From NCBI RefSeq assembly GCF_018812025.1, contig NC_063054.1, forward strand, positions 31,438,418 to 31,502,417: DNA of 64,000 nt. The letters run 5' to 3'. Under the pieces are notes generated by a model. That model was not told where the DNA came from. It did not search any database and worked only from the letters and a program-made list of their open reading frames with translations. Made by a program: the position numbers and the translations under genes. The first letter of the stretch is position 1; the number at the start of each line of letters is the position of its first letter. The stretch comes from Megalobrama amblycephala (Eukaryota; Chordata; Actinopteri; Cypriniformes; Xenocyprididae). This document shows positions 35,201 to 48,529 of this stretch, one piece after another.

Positions 35201-36001
35201 CTCGCCATCTCCAAAAAGCCATGCCACTGTTGATTCTTGTTTTATTACGAGCTTTGTCACGTACTCTTTTTGCCAGACTCTCCTCTGTTCGGCGTTTTTT
35301 AAAAGGTTCAAGATTTAGTGTATTTTTGATCAATTAATGAACACTGTGGTGATTAATGGAGATGTTTTACTGTTTTTAGACATTACATCACAACAGTATC
35401 AAACTACAGGATCCTAAATACAGTATGTTCTTTGTTTTGATTGGCCTAGCAGGGCACCAACTACTTCCTTTACCACCATCCACCATCACTCACTGTAAAG
35501 CATGCTGGCACGTCAGCCCATAATTCCTGTTGAAATGTGGTCTCATCCATCTCCAGACACTGTCCTGACAACCCCTCACTGTCAGCCCTCCTTTCAGGCC
35601 GTCCATGTTTCGCGTCGCTGTGACTCTGGCATGGACTGAAGGAGAGTAATGGAGGAGTGTTTGTCTGCGGGACCCCTGTCGCTTTGCAGATTGAAATGCT
35701 GATGTGTTGAGCAGTCTGCCCTGCTATTTGACTGCTGATGGATTGCGTTTATCCACTCGGCTGATGTTCATTACACCTGTTAGAAAGACAGGAAGCAACA
35801 GAGCGGAAGAGTGAGGCAACATGTACACTTTATTTAGCCTGTGTCCTTCTCTTTCAATGGAAAGAGGAAGAAGATGCAGGTCTGACACATCTGGTATCTA
35901 ACTAAGCATTTCAAACTTTTTAATGATAAGGATAAATGAAACCTTTGCAATGGACCACTTTCTAGAATATTAAGGCAGCCATATAAATCCATTTATAGTA
36001 T
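35201..36001. other. intronic sequence, no feature seen
   Basis: Non-coding. Confidence 0.4.
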
Positions 36002-36005
36002 TTAA

Positions 36006-36719
36006 AGGTAGGGTAGGTGTAACGTAGGCCTGTAAGAGCTGTGCTTGTAAACCTCACTGGCTGTTGTCTTTAGCGTTCTTGTTAGCAGGCCCGCCTCCCA
36101 CGCTGGAGACCCCGGTTCAAATCCTGCTCGGAGCGGGTCAAGTAGGACGGGTTACTTAGGCAATTTCGGAGATGCTAGCAATAGGAAGCTAGCTTTGAAA
36201 GCATAAAATCCTATCCTCCCTTCAAAGTGCTTTTCAAAGCCACGCCTCCTCCAAAACACAGGAACGTGCACAGCCAGAGCAGAGTCTGCAAAGTGTCACT
36301 AGAGACACCGTTAAATTACCTCACGTCTCAAAGCACAAAACATTACAATAATAATAAATGTAAATTTACAAACTTAAAGAGAGCTGACTTGTACCACCTG
36401 ACTGCTGCAGATTAATTTCGGCCTTGATAGTGTGGAATCTGAGTAAATCTGAGTTTGAGGACATAAACAGCTCAGAGTAGAACATCACGGGTTGCCATCT
36501 CCTAATTACGGTAGTTATGGCGTGAACAGCATATGCACATTGTTTTGGTTCAGGAGGAACTGTATAAGGCAGCTGTTGTCTGTTTGCGGCACTCGCTGAT
36601 GACGTGTGATGTCTGTGCGAACAGGGTGCACGGAGTATTATTGATTGCTATAAGGATGTGAAGAGCATTTCAACCAGTATAACAAAAAGTGTTTATGAAA
36701 AATATTGCCTACCCTACAT
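36006..36719. mobile_element. TTAA element (AGGTAGGGTAGGT ends), 714 bp
   Basis: TTAA lies at 36002-36005 and 36720-36723. The left end 'aggtagggtagg' and right end 'cctaccctacat' are inverted. Near 36060-36140 it contains a tRNA-like block with B box 'ccggttcaaatcc', possibly a SINE head trapped inside. No transposase. Confidence 0.7.
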
Positions 36720-36723
36720 TTAA

Positions 36724-37662
36724 TTGCATTTACACGTATAAATGCCCTAAAGCCTACCTTTAATATTGTTATTTATGAAGACAACATTGTATAGCAAACA
36801 TATTGTATAGCAGTTTGTTCCTTCAAAAATTCAAAACATCTGAGGCCAAAGGTGTTTGTGTACTTTGTGTGCTTGGATGACACTGCATTCAGTCAAAGCT
36901 ATGATTCACTTTTTTTATCATGATGGCTATTTATGTTCATCATTGGAGCGTGATACATGTGTTTCTTTGGACAAACAAGGCTTTGCCCTGCACTGCTATA
37001 CAAAGGGTATTGATTTGGTGGAAACAAATCAATCCAACCATTCAGGTTCTTTGTATATGTTTTAATAAGAAGCAAGGGTGCACCGAGGTCTCGGTTTGTA
37101 TTTCACAGAACGAGAAGTGCTAAGTATCCCTCTAAGGAGGAACAGGGCTTATTCAGGGAGAGTAATTCAGGAGCCTTTCAGACGGCCAATGTCATTCTCA
37201 CGCTGAGATAGACACTGCAGTGTGAGGTTGGGCAAGTCTTCAACAAAACGTCTGCCGTTAGTGTGCGTTTTGAAATGGATTAAAAGTGCTTTATCACATC
37301 ACCCACACTGGCTGGGCAAACAGTGAAGCCATTTACGGAGGTGGGCGAGTGATTGATCCTCCAGCGCCCTTTAAGAAAACATAATGGGGACTGTGACTTG
37401 GGCCCCTCAGATGATTCACTCTGCCTCAGAAAACACTGGAGGCAAGTTTTCGACAAATGCTAAAGAGACACTTTTTGTTAGCGTGGATATTTGGTAGTGA
37501 TTTCTTTTTGTTTTAAAAGTCCAATATAATCAGTTTGTTTTTATTTTTTCAGATTTCACTATTTAAGATTGGATTGGACATATCAAAGTAAAAAAATAAA
37601 AAAGGAAAAAAATGTGTTGGATGTGGATTTTTGACCCCAAACCTTTGATTGGTAATATGCAT
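36724..37662. other. intronic sequence, no feature seen
   Basis: Non-coding. Confidence 0.4.
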
Positions 37663-38729
37663 TACACTGTTAGCCTGGATAAGTTGAATTTACTTAAAAA
37701 ATTTGAGGAAACTGGTTGCCCTAAAAAAATTAAGTAATGTTAACTTAATAAATCGAGTTCATTTAACTTAAAATGTTTTGTAATATTAATTACTTTGTAG
37801 TTATTACACCTAGTATATTTAAGTTCAATGTACTAAGCAAGTTAACTTGCCACCAATCAAAATTCATCCATCATGCATTGCTGCATGAATAAATTATATG
37901 CTGAATTGTCTTAGTAATTTTCTTTATTCTCACTATTTAAATTTTTCTGTTTTTCTGTGACTTTTTAGTAGCTTGTTTTCTAATGTTCAGAGTTGATCTG
38001 TTTATCAGAACATGTTGCTTGTCACCGTTGTTGAGATTCATACGCTGATTCTTGATGTCTGTGTGTGCCTAAAATATATATATATTTTTTGTGATGACAA
38101 CTTTAAAAAAAAAAAAAAATTGTATTGTAAAAGTTGATCTTCCGCTGTAGAATCACAGTGTTGCTATAATTAATCATGTAAATCTAACTCAGAGATTGGG
38201 CTCTAAATGAGTTCAGTGATTCAGATCAAATAACGATTATGTGAAAACATAATTAACACCACCTGATCATCTTTTAACTTTGCTTGTTTGGTTGGTTTTA
38301 ATGCAGTTAAAACTGCCCAAACAAAATCTAATATTAAAAAGTCAAGGGTCAAGAGCTCAACTAAAACAAACCCTGACCTCGATGACGGTAACTTAAAAAT
38401 TGTGATTTTCTCCTTTAGTGAAAAACTATAAAAAGGTAAATGTTTGGAAAAAATGTCTGTAGAACAGCCAAAACAAATGTTCCAACTGCTCATCAACAGC
38501 TCCTTGAATTCACACATTACCTGCCGCAAACCAGTGTGTAGGAGGCGTGGTCAGGAGAAAAACTTCATAATTTAAGTGCATTTAACTTACATTTATTAAC
38601 ACATTCAAATACACCCACAAATTAGTAGAATATACTTATATTTTATAAGTAATGCAACCAAACTTAAATATTTTAAGTATATTGTAATTATATTTTTAAG
38701 TAAATATAAAATCTGGGCTAAGAGTGTAG
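37663..38729. mobile_element. non-autonomous element with TACACTGTTAGCC ends
   Basis: The left end TACACTGTTAGCC and right end GGGCTAAGAGTGTA are inverted. Subterminal 'aatttacttaaaaa' and 'tttttaagtaaatat' are inverted too. It is AT-rich with no transposase. Superfamily uncertain. Confidence 0.6.
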
Positions 38730-40234
<1,505 letters not shown>

Positions 40235-40306
40235 TAATCCTTTACAGGGCTTTTCTTTCCTTTTGCTGTGCTTGTGATCAAGACTTCTGGACTGGTATTA
40301 AATATA

Positions 40307-41183
40307 CACTGCTGTCCAAAAGTTTGGGAAAGTTTTAATGTTTTTAAAAGAAGTATCTACTGCTCACCACGGCTGCATTTAATTGATTACATACACACAA
40401 AAAAACAGTATTTTGTGAACTAATATTACTATTTAAAATAACTGTTTTCTATTGGAATATATTTTAAAATGCCATTTATTCCTGTGATGGCAAAGCTGAA
40501 TTTTCAGCATCATTACTCCAGTCTTCAGTGTCACATGATCCTTCAGAAATCATTCTAATATGCTGTTCAAGAAACATGTATTATTATCAATGTTGAAAAT
40601 AGTAGTGTACTTTTTTTTGGATTCTTTGATGAATACAAAGATCATAAGAACAGCATTTATCTGAAACAGAAAGCATTTTGTAAATATATACATCCATAAA
40701 AGAATTTGGGGTCAGTAAGATATTTTTTTTTTTTTTTTTTTTTTTGAAAGAGATTAAAGTAATACTCTCATTCAGCAAGAATGCATTAAATTGGTAAAAA
40801 GTGACAGTAAAGACATTTATAATGTTACAAAACTGTTCTTTTGAACTTTCTATTCATCAAATGATCTTGAAAAAAATGGTACACAACTGTTTTCAACATT
40901 GATAATAATCAGAAATGTTTCTTGAGCAGCAACTTAATATATTAGAATGATTTCTGAAGGATCATGTGACACTAAAGACTGGAGTAATGATGCTGAAAAT
41001 TCAGCTTTGCATCACAGGAATAAATGACAAAATATATTCAAATAGAAAATAATTATTTTAAATTGTAATATTGTTTCACAATATTACTGTTTTTGTATTT
41101 TATCAAATAAATGTAGCCTTGATGAGCAGAAGAGACTTCAAACATTAAAAATCGTACCGATCCCAAATTTTTGAACGGCAGTG
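40307..41183. mobile_element. palindrome of two hAT-like AT-rich repeats next to the nkain2 exon
   Basis: A reverse copy (about 40307-40720) and a forward copy (about 40725-41183) of the same family face each other across a T-run at about 40723-40745. Outer ends 'cactgctgtccaaaagtttg' and 'aaatttttgaacggcagtg' are inverted, and TATA lies on both sides (40303-40306 and 41184-41187). It starts 84 bases after the last exon base. Confidence 0.8.
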
Positions 41184-41244
41184 TATATTTATGGTCCTTT
41201 ATTATATGTCTCTTCTAATTGGTCAATCGTGGAATTCTGCAATT

Positions 41245-41494
41245 GAAAGATTAGTTCACTTTCAAATAAAAATTACCCCAAGCTTTACTCACCCCTCAAT
41301 GCATTCTAGGTGTATATGACTTTCTTCTTTCAACACAAATATCTTCTTCTGAGATATTTTAATAAATATCCTGACGCATCCGAGCTTTATAATGGCAGTG
41401 AACAGGGGGCCACGAGTATGATCTCAAGAAACTGCATCCATCCACATCCATCCACATCCATCCATCATAAACATGTACTCCACCTGGCTCTGGG
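41245..41494 (+). mobile_element. TTAA-family element cut off by the assembly gap
   Basis: 'ttagttcactttcaaa', 'accccaagctttactcaccc' and 'ctaggtgtatatgactttct' match the copy at 46458. Sequence stops at the N run. Confidence 0.7.
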
Positions 41495-42494
41495 NNNNNN
41501 NNNNNNNNNNNNNNNNNNNNNNNNNNNNNNNNNNNNNNNNNNNNNNNNNNNNNNNNNNNNNNNNNNNNNNNNNNNNNNNNNNNNNNNNNNNNNNNNNNNN
41601 NNNNNNNNNNNNNNNNNNNNNNNNNNNNNNNNNNNNNNNNNNNNNNNNNNNNNNNNNNNNNNNNNNNNNNNNNNNNNNNNNNNNNNNNNNNNNNNNNNNN
41701 NNNNNNNNNNNNNNNNNNNNNNNNNNNNNNNNNNNNNNNNNNNNNNNNNNNNNNNNNNNNNNNNNNNNNNNNNNNNNNNNNNNNNNNNNNNNNNNNNNNN
41801 NNNNNNNNNNNNNNNNNNNNNNNNNNNNNNNNNNNNNNNNNNNNNNNNNNNNNNNNNNNNNNNNNNNNNNNNNNNNNNNNNNNNNNNNNNNNNNNNNNNN
41901 NNNNNNNNNNNNNNNNNNNNNNNNNNNNNNNNNNNNNNNNNNNNNNNNNNNNNNNNNNNNNNNNNNNNNNNNNNNNNNNNNNNNNNNNNNNNNNNNNNNN
42001 NNNNNNNNNNNNNNNNNNNNNNNNNNNNNNNNNNNNNNNNNNNNNNNNNNNNNNNNNNNNNNNNNNNNNNNNNNNNNNNNNNNNNNNNNNNNNNNNNNNN
42101 NNNNNNNNNNNNNNNNNNNNNNNNNNNNNNNNNNNNNNNNNNNNNNNNNNNNNNNNNNNNNNNNNNNNNNNNNNNNNNNNNNNNNNNNNNNNNNNNNNNN
42201 NNNNNNNNNNNNNNNNNNNNNNNNNNNNNNNNNNNNNNNNNNNNNNNNNNNNNNNNNNNNNNNNNNNNNNNNNNNNNNNNNNNNNNNNNNNNNNNNNNNN
42301 NNNNNNNNNNNNNNNNNNNNNNNNNNNNNNNNNNNNNNNNNNNNNNNNNNNNNNNNNNNNNNNNNNNNNNNNNNNNNNNNNNNNNNNNNNNNNNNNNNNN
42401 NNNNNNNNNNNNNNNNNNNNNNNNNNNNNNNNNNNNNNNNNNNNNNNNNNNNNNNNNNNNNNNNNNNNNNNNNNNNNNNNNNNNNNNNNNNNNN
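41495..42494. other. assembly gap (1000 N)
   Basis: Exactly 1000 undetermined bases, a round number that suggests a placeholder. Long open frames across it are artefacts of N. Confidence 0.99.
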
Positions 42495-44823
42495 TTCTTA
42501 TAATTGAGAGACAGTGTTCTATGTATGTCAACAGGCATCTATTGCAAAAGCCTTTTTGCCTGAAATGATTCACAAATATCATATATTGTGTATTTAAGGT
42601 TTTTGTGTTTTCCCAAAAACTACAAAATATGACTTAGCCTATTCTAACAGTTTAATAGGGTGACAACATCTAAATAAACCTTAAATGAGTAATTTTGTAT
42701 TGAATTTGTCTTGCTTTCACATAGCATTACAGTTCATAACATTAAAATGTTCTGTTTTACCTCAGAAATGACTGGCACAAATTACCCCTACGTATTCTCC
42801 CCAAAGGCACAACTTACCCCGCACCAGGGGCAAGTTGTGCCACGAGACCACTTTTTTTCCAAAAGCTATATTTCTGAAACAATTTATTTCAGATCCAAAG
42901 TTATTGTTCTCAGGCATGCAACACATCCTGAAATATATGTACATTCTTAAGTTGAAGGCATTACTGCCATGGACTCACTTTAAAGTCACTTTGAGTAAAA
43001 ACTGGCACAACTCACCCCACTTTCCCCTACCCCTAAACCTAACCCATAACTTATCCCTAAAATCAGAGGGAAAAGATAGGTGAATAATACTGATGTAGAA
43101 ACACCTAACCCTGGTTGCAAGCCTAAACTTGACATAAACTGTAAACGTGTCCTTCAAATATCTTTGGTTTATTGGAATGTTGTTCCGGCATTAACAAAGA
43201 TGTTGATCCAGGAACATGTTGCACTTGGTGAAATCAGGTTCTACCATGTCCGGTGTGTGAATCTATTCTCTTAGAGCAGTTTTTTAAACTTTCTATATAT
43301 AGTTATTGTTATATGTATCATTCTTGGTGTGAACAGGCCTTTACAGTGGTAAGTTGTAGGCCTATAGGCCTATGTTTGTTCAGTAATGAACTGGCTTTGA
43401 ACTTGGCTTACATTGTGCACTATTTGACTGATGCACGCTATGCAGAGCATTTCAAATCAGCCACTTATGCTTCCATTTCAGTTAGGATGCTGTCAGCAGC
43501 TATGTAGGTAGCGAGGCAGCTCATTAGGTTTTGGATTCTCTGTAGTATAAAAAAAAAAATGGCAAAGAACGTCCTGTTTTGTGCAAAAACATCAGCATTT
43601 TCTAGCACAAGTTTCAAGGAAAAGTGAGGTTTTCCCTTGCTCAGCAGAGAAAAGGAGGTTTAATTTGCGCTCCAAAGTGACAGTGACTGTAGATAAGCAC
43701 TATCACACTCACCTCACAGAGAACCGCATGTTTCAATTTTTAGATTTTGATTTAATCCTAAAATCCTTGTTCCAAAATCTGTATTTTCAAACTCAACAGT
43801 AAAGCAGTGAATTTTAATTAAGATCTTCAAGCAGAGCCAGAGATGAAGATTGATGATACAATCGGTTATAGCGTGTCTGTGAAGAATGCGTTGTTTTTCT
43901 AGTTACTAATACACACACTACGGTGAATTATTAAGACTGCGTTTCTGCTCCTCGTGCATTCGTAATAATGTTTCATCACACGTTACAGTCATCCAGCCTC
44001 ATTCGATGCAAATTATTATTGCTGCAATATATTAGCACAAACACCAACACATTTTTTTGGGCTTATTTATTATTTGTGTCCCAGCAGAGTAGCGTGTACA
44101 ATTCCACTTCCCATTGTGAGTGGGAAGAAATCATATTAGATCAATAACAGATAGCCATGTGTGTGTATGTATGCGTGCGTGTATGTGCTCAGAAAGCTCA
44201 CCCTACTCGATGTGAAAGCGGGAGGCGAGACCCCTCAAAGACGCATCTGTCTCTGGCTCCACTATACTGTCATCCGTATTCCTCTCTTTAAGGAATACCG
44301 TCATATGCCAGGATCAAATGGCATTATGTTAGCATCCTGCCATGCATCTCTGGCTCCCCAAAAATCCTTGTTTTTCTTCACAGCAGGATTTGTAAAAATG
44401 GACAAAAAAAGAACAGAAAAACAGTAGAGTCTACTAGACTTATTCACGAATAAGCTATTAAACTGTTAAAGACGATAATTGCATTTTACACATTCTGTGG
44501 TTGGAACAATACATCTATTATATTATTTTCTATTTATATTGTGGTAATTGTCTCTCGAGGAACTGTTATTATGTTTTACTAGAATGTGTTTCTATGTTTT
44601 GTGTGCCAAACTCTGCAAGGATCTCGTGATTTTGAACTCCCACTTCAAAGTGTGAACTCAACGCACTGCCGTTTTGCATAGTTTCTCTTATAAAGCACCA
44701 CGTCACTGAATCTTTTGTTGGAGCCGTAGACTGCATCCTTTGTACAAGTACAATCAATGCTGTATTTCTGCTTTTCCCTCACATCATTTCATGTTTAGGG
44801 TTTGATTCGAACATAACAATGGT

Positions 44824-44854
<31 letters not shown>

Positions 44855-45661
44855 CTGAGCTGTCTCATAACAGACAAGCGTTCAAAGCAAGATTCATCCA
44901 CCCACTTGGATTATGTTGTGTTGAAACAGAAGGCTGGAGAGGGATGCTTTGTTCCTGTGTAGGGGTTTTCCTGACTCAGGTATTAACGGATCTCAAGCAG
45001 CAGATCCCAGAGAGGGCGGACTTGAGAGTGCACAGTTGGGAGTGATACAATTTCTCTTCTTGGTGATAGTGGAGAATGAGGAGATACAAAAGTGATTCTG
45101 CTCCATTTAACAAATCTAAGCTAAAAATCTAGGATGCAAGTAGTGTTCACCCTTGCTTCTCACTTGAATAGGTTTGTGATTAATGAGTAGCATCTGAAAC
45201 ACATATAATGAGATATAAATTATGTTGTTACCAATCCGCATAGTGATAGTTCTGCTAGAACCGGAAAAATCCATTAGTTAGGTAAAACACTTCAGCAAAC
45301 ATTCAGCTGAAAATCTAGCGGAGGCATTTCTGAGGAGAGTATTGATTGAGATGTTTTTTGTGCTCAGCGGGTTTTTGCCTTCAGAGCCGACGGTCCAGAG
45401 GTCTCTTAATATATGAGCGTGTGCCGTTTAATGAAAGCCGCGTGCGATGCCTCCCATGCTGTGATTGCTCAGCAGGTTTGCTCTTTTCACGACTCAAAGC
45501 CCTCCTAAGAGTTAATGTGCGGTCAGAAATGTCCCTGGTTTGTGTTCTTTGGTCCACCTAAGCTTTTACTGCTATTCTGAGATACAGATAATTACTGGAT
45601 GACTGAATTAGATTTCCTACTGTATTTAGAAAAAGGGCATATACTTTTCTTTTTTTTTTTA
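42495..45661. other. downstream nkain2 intron, largely unique
   Basis: No exon was recognised. A (TA)n run lies at about 44827-44854. A short segment with repeated 'gcacaac..acccc' motifs on both strands lies at 42775-43035. Open frames have no recognised motif. Confidence 0.4.
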
Positions 45662-45882
45662 AATTATGCCCCATTTTACAAGATGTAATATAAGTCTCTG
45701 GTGTCCCCAGAATGTGTTTGTGAAGATTCAGCTCAAAATACCCCACAGATCATTCATTATAGCTTGTCAAATTTGCCCCTATTTGGGTGTGAGCAAAAAC
45801 ACACAGTTTTTGTGTGTGTCCCTTTAAATGCAAATGAGCTGCTGCTCCCAGCCCCCTTTCCAGAAGAGAGCGGGGAGGGGCT
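45662..45882 (+). mobile_element. TTAA element of the AGGGGACC family, 5' part only
   Basis: 'ttatgccccattttacaaga', 'ctctggtgtccccagaat' and 'cctttaaatgcaaatgagct' are collinear with the copies at 21307 and 31630. The left tip is lost in a T-run. On the right it ends at TTAA 45883-45886, shared with the next element. Confidence 0.75.
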
Positions 45883-45886
45883 TTAA

Positions 45887-46453
45887 AGGGGTGGTTAAGT
45901 GTTTTTTTTTTCTAGGCTTGATTGTGTTCTTGGGGCACAGTTTAACAAGTCTTAATGCTTCGTTTTTTTGAAAACGCTGTATTTTTCATATATTTTACCT
46001 TTATTCTACACCTCTGTTTCCACTGTCATGTGAACGGCTCATTTGACTTCCTGCTTCTATGAAGCCACTCCCTCCAAATTACGCAATGTGCTCAGATTGG
46101 TTAGCAGGTTGGTAGCTGGCCCAGTGTATTGTGATTCGCTGAAGCGTCCGGAAACGACACGCCCCTTACCATCCGTTGCTTCAGTCAAAATGTAAATAAT
46201 AGCGTCTATATTGCTGTATCAAATTGAGCCCGAATTAGACCCAGATGAAGAGGGTCAATCGCAATCGCGGCTTTTAAAGGACGTTTATGAATGGTATTTC
46301 ATTTTTTATTTGTGCCAAAGTGTTTAGATATTCTGTCACTGCTGTTTGTTAGCTTTCAATATACAGTTTTATCCTGATTAAAGTTTACTGTAGCCGAATA
46401 CATGCCTGAGTAGTCGCATTTTTGTAAAGGTAAAATCACATTTAAGCACCCCG
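45887..46453 (+). mobile_element. TTAA element with AGGGGTGGTTAAGTG ends, 567 bp
   Basis: TTAA lies at 45883-45886 and 46454-46457. The left end AGGGGTGGTTAAGTG mirrors the right end CACATTTAAGCACCCCG imperfectly. Near 46200-46290 a short open stretch encodes the acidic EPELDPDEEGQSQSRLL, which looks like a coding exon remnant, but I cannot name its protein with confidence. Confidence 0.7.
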
Positions 46454-46457
46454 TTAA

Positions 46458-46810
46458 AGGATGAGTTCACTTTAAAATTTAAATAACCCCAAGCTTTACT
46501 CACCCTCAAGCCATCCTAGGTGTATATGACTTTCTTCTTTCTGATGAACACAATCGGAGATATTTTAATAAATTCCCTGATGCGTCCGAGCTTTTTAATG
46601 GCAGTGAGCGGGATCAACGAATATGAGCTAAAGAAAGTACTTCCATTCACATCCATCCATCATAAACATACTCCACATGGCTCCATGGGGTTAAAAAAGG
46701 ACTTCTGAAGCGAAGCGATGCGTTTGTGTAAAAAAAAAAAAAAATCCATATTTATCAAGTTATGAAGTAAAATATCTAGCTTCCACCAGACCGCCTTTGA
46801 TATTTAAGTT
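46458..46810 (+). mobile_element. TTAA-family element, 3'-truncated
   Basis: It starts directly after TTAA 46454-46457 with 'aggatgagttcacttt' and runs through 'accccaagctttactcaccc' and 'cctgatgcgtccgagctttt'. Homology to the copy at 41245 stops at the gap there. No right end. Confidence 0.65.
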
Positions 46811-48390
46811 ATATTTCGTCTCGTTTATTCAATGATACAACATACAAGCATAAAGCAGTTTTACGGGGCCTAAATCATTTTAGATTGACAACTTTGTTGA
46901 TTTTTGTTTGGAAGGCAACATTCTTTTCACAGCAACACTATTTCAGGTTCAACACTGATGAATGTTTTTGTATAACTAACTGAATGAGACATCTCGGCTC
47001 ACAAAACTGTTAAAGGTTAACTATGTTTAAACTCAACTGTCATCCTAATTCCCACACAGAGGATTGCCTGTTCTGCTATGTTGGTTCCATTAAGTTTCGC
47101 TGAAGATAATCGCTTCTGCTTTCTCTTTACCCAGCTGGCCAGCTCAGATAGAAGAACTCGAGCCTCATTTGAACAGTCAGTATGCACCTACTCCATAGAG
47201 AGTGTAAACCAGAGAAGGCTGAGTTCACCCATCCAGAATAAAGCGTTATTGAGGATGAAATGGAATTTTTAATTGGCTAGGGTTACAGTGCCATGGAAGG
47301 GCTCCGACAGGTCCGGTCTTGTCACAATGACACTGTCCTACAATACAATGCTATGGCATTCGGCTGTCCCAAGCACAAATGCACGTCTCTTCGCATTACA
47401 TGGAATGATGGCATTATGGGACAGTGCTTCGTGGAGCAGAATCATAAATTACACCTTCACGATACTGTATTTGCATGTTAGACAGGTTTAGATTACTAGC
47501 ACAGCAATATCTCATTTGTTTTTATTAAACACTGGAGACGAGATGTTCTGGAGTGCATTATGTTCTGTCAGACTTTTTTTCTGCATTGCATTGCATTAAC
47601 TTTGCCTCTGAATTTATGATTAATGCAGGACTCCAGGGCTCACCTATCATGCTCCAAAGCCTGTTGTTTTTGGAAAAATCAATATCTGAAAGGTGCAAGG
47701 TGGATTTCTCCCAGCGCTTCATGGATCGCTGACTACTCATTCAGCATGTGTATGTATTTCTAAATGTATTGCTTATCGACCAGTGTAAGAGCAGACGGAA
47801 AAGAAATGCATAGTATTCATAATGCATCACAACATTTTATGTTCTTTTACCAAAGGGATTGAATCTGCTGTAAACAGAAGGTGTCATTATTGAACTCAAA
47901 CTTTAAGAACCATACATTTTAGAAGTTAGATATTTGGTTTGATTCAAGTACGTCTTTTATACAAAGTAGCTATGCTTAAAGGTTTATGTGGAGGTTATTG
48001 CCAACATAAGCAGTGGACAGATGGGATCTAGCCATTAATGAACCATTATACTGATTAAAGCCATTGCCAGCAGAATTATTGCTTCATTTATTGACAGCCT
48101 TTACACTAAAAATTAATTAAAGCAGAGAGAGGGATTCCTGTTAGCCGGTCCTTAACACACTTAATGCTCTTCAGATGCAATTCTGATCATATCCGTGTAT
48201 ATTAATTGAGATTCCAAATCGTTGGGAGTATATGTGTTCAGTCCGAAGGGCACGTCAGATAGCATAGGGAACAAGTGATATTTTGCTTCCCAGACTGAGA
48301 TGTTCATTTGGAACGCCCTGCAATGCCATGAAATAACAGCTGATCATGCAGAATACATGCTAAATACATAAATATACAATATACCTATAG
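46811..48390. other. intronic sequence, no feature seen
   Basis: Non-coding. Confidence 0.4.
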
Positions 48391-48529
48391 AAAGTCATCA
48401 TTCCCTGTGAAAACCTTTACCTTTTTGTCACATTACACCCAAGAAAATAAAATAAATTAAATCTAATTAGAATAACAGGGTTGGAAAAGTCATAAGTCCC
48501 CTGATTTAATACTTCGTAGAGCCACCTTT

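Noticed and set aside
36060..36140. Possible tRNA gene with B box GGTTCAAATCC
   Set aside because: No acceptable A box at the right spacing or paired acceptor stem, and it is inside a TTAA element. More likely a SINE-head remnant.
41310..42582. Open frames of about 340-400 codons on both strands
   Set aside because: They consist almost wholly of unknown residues across the N gap.
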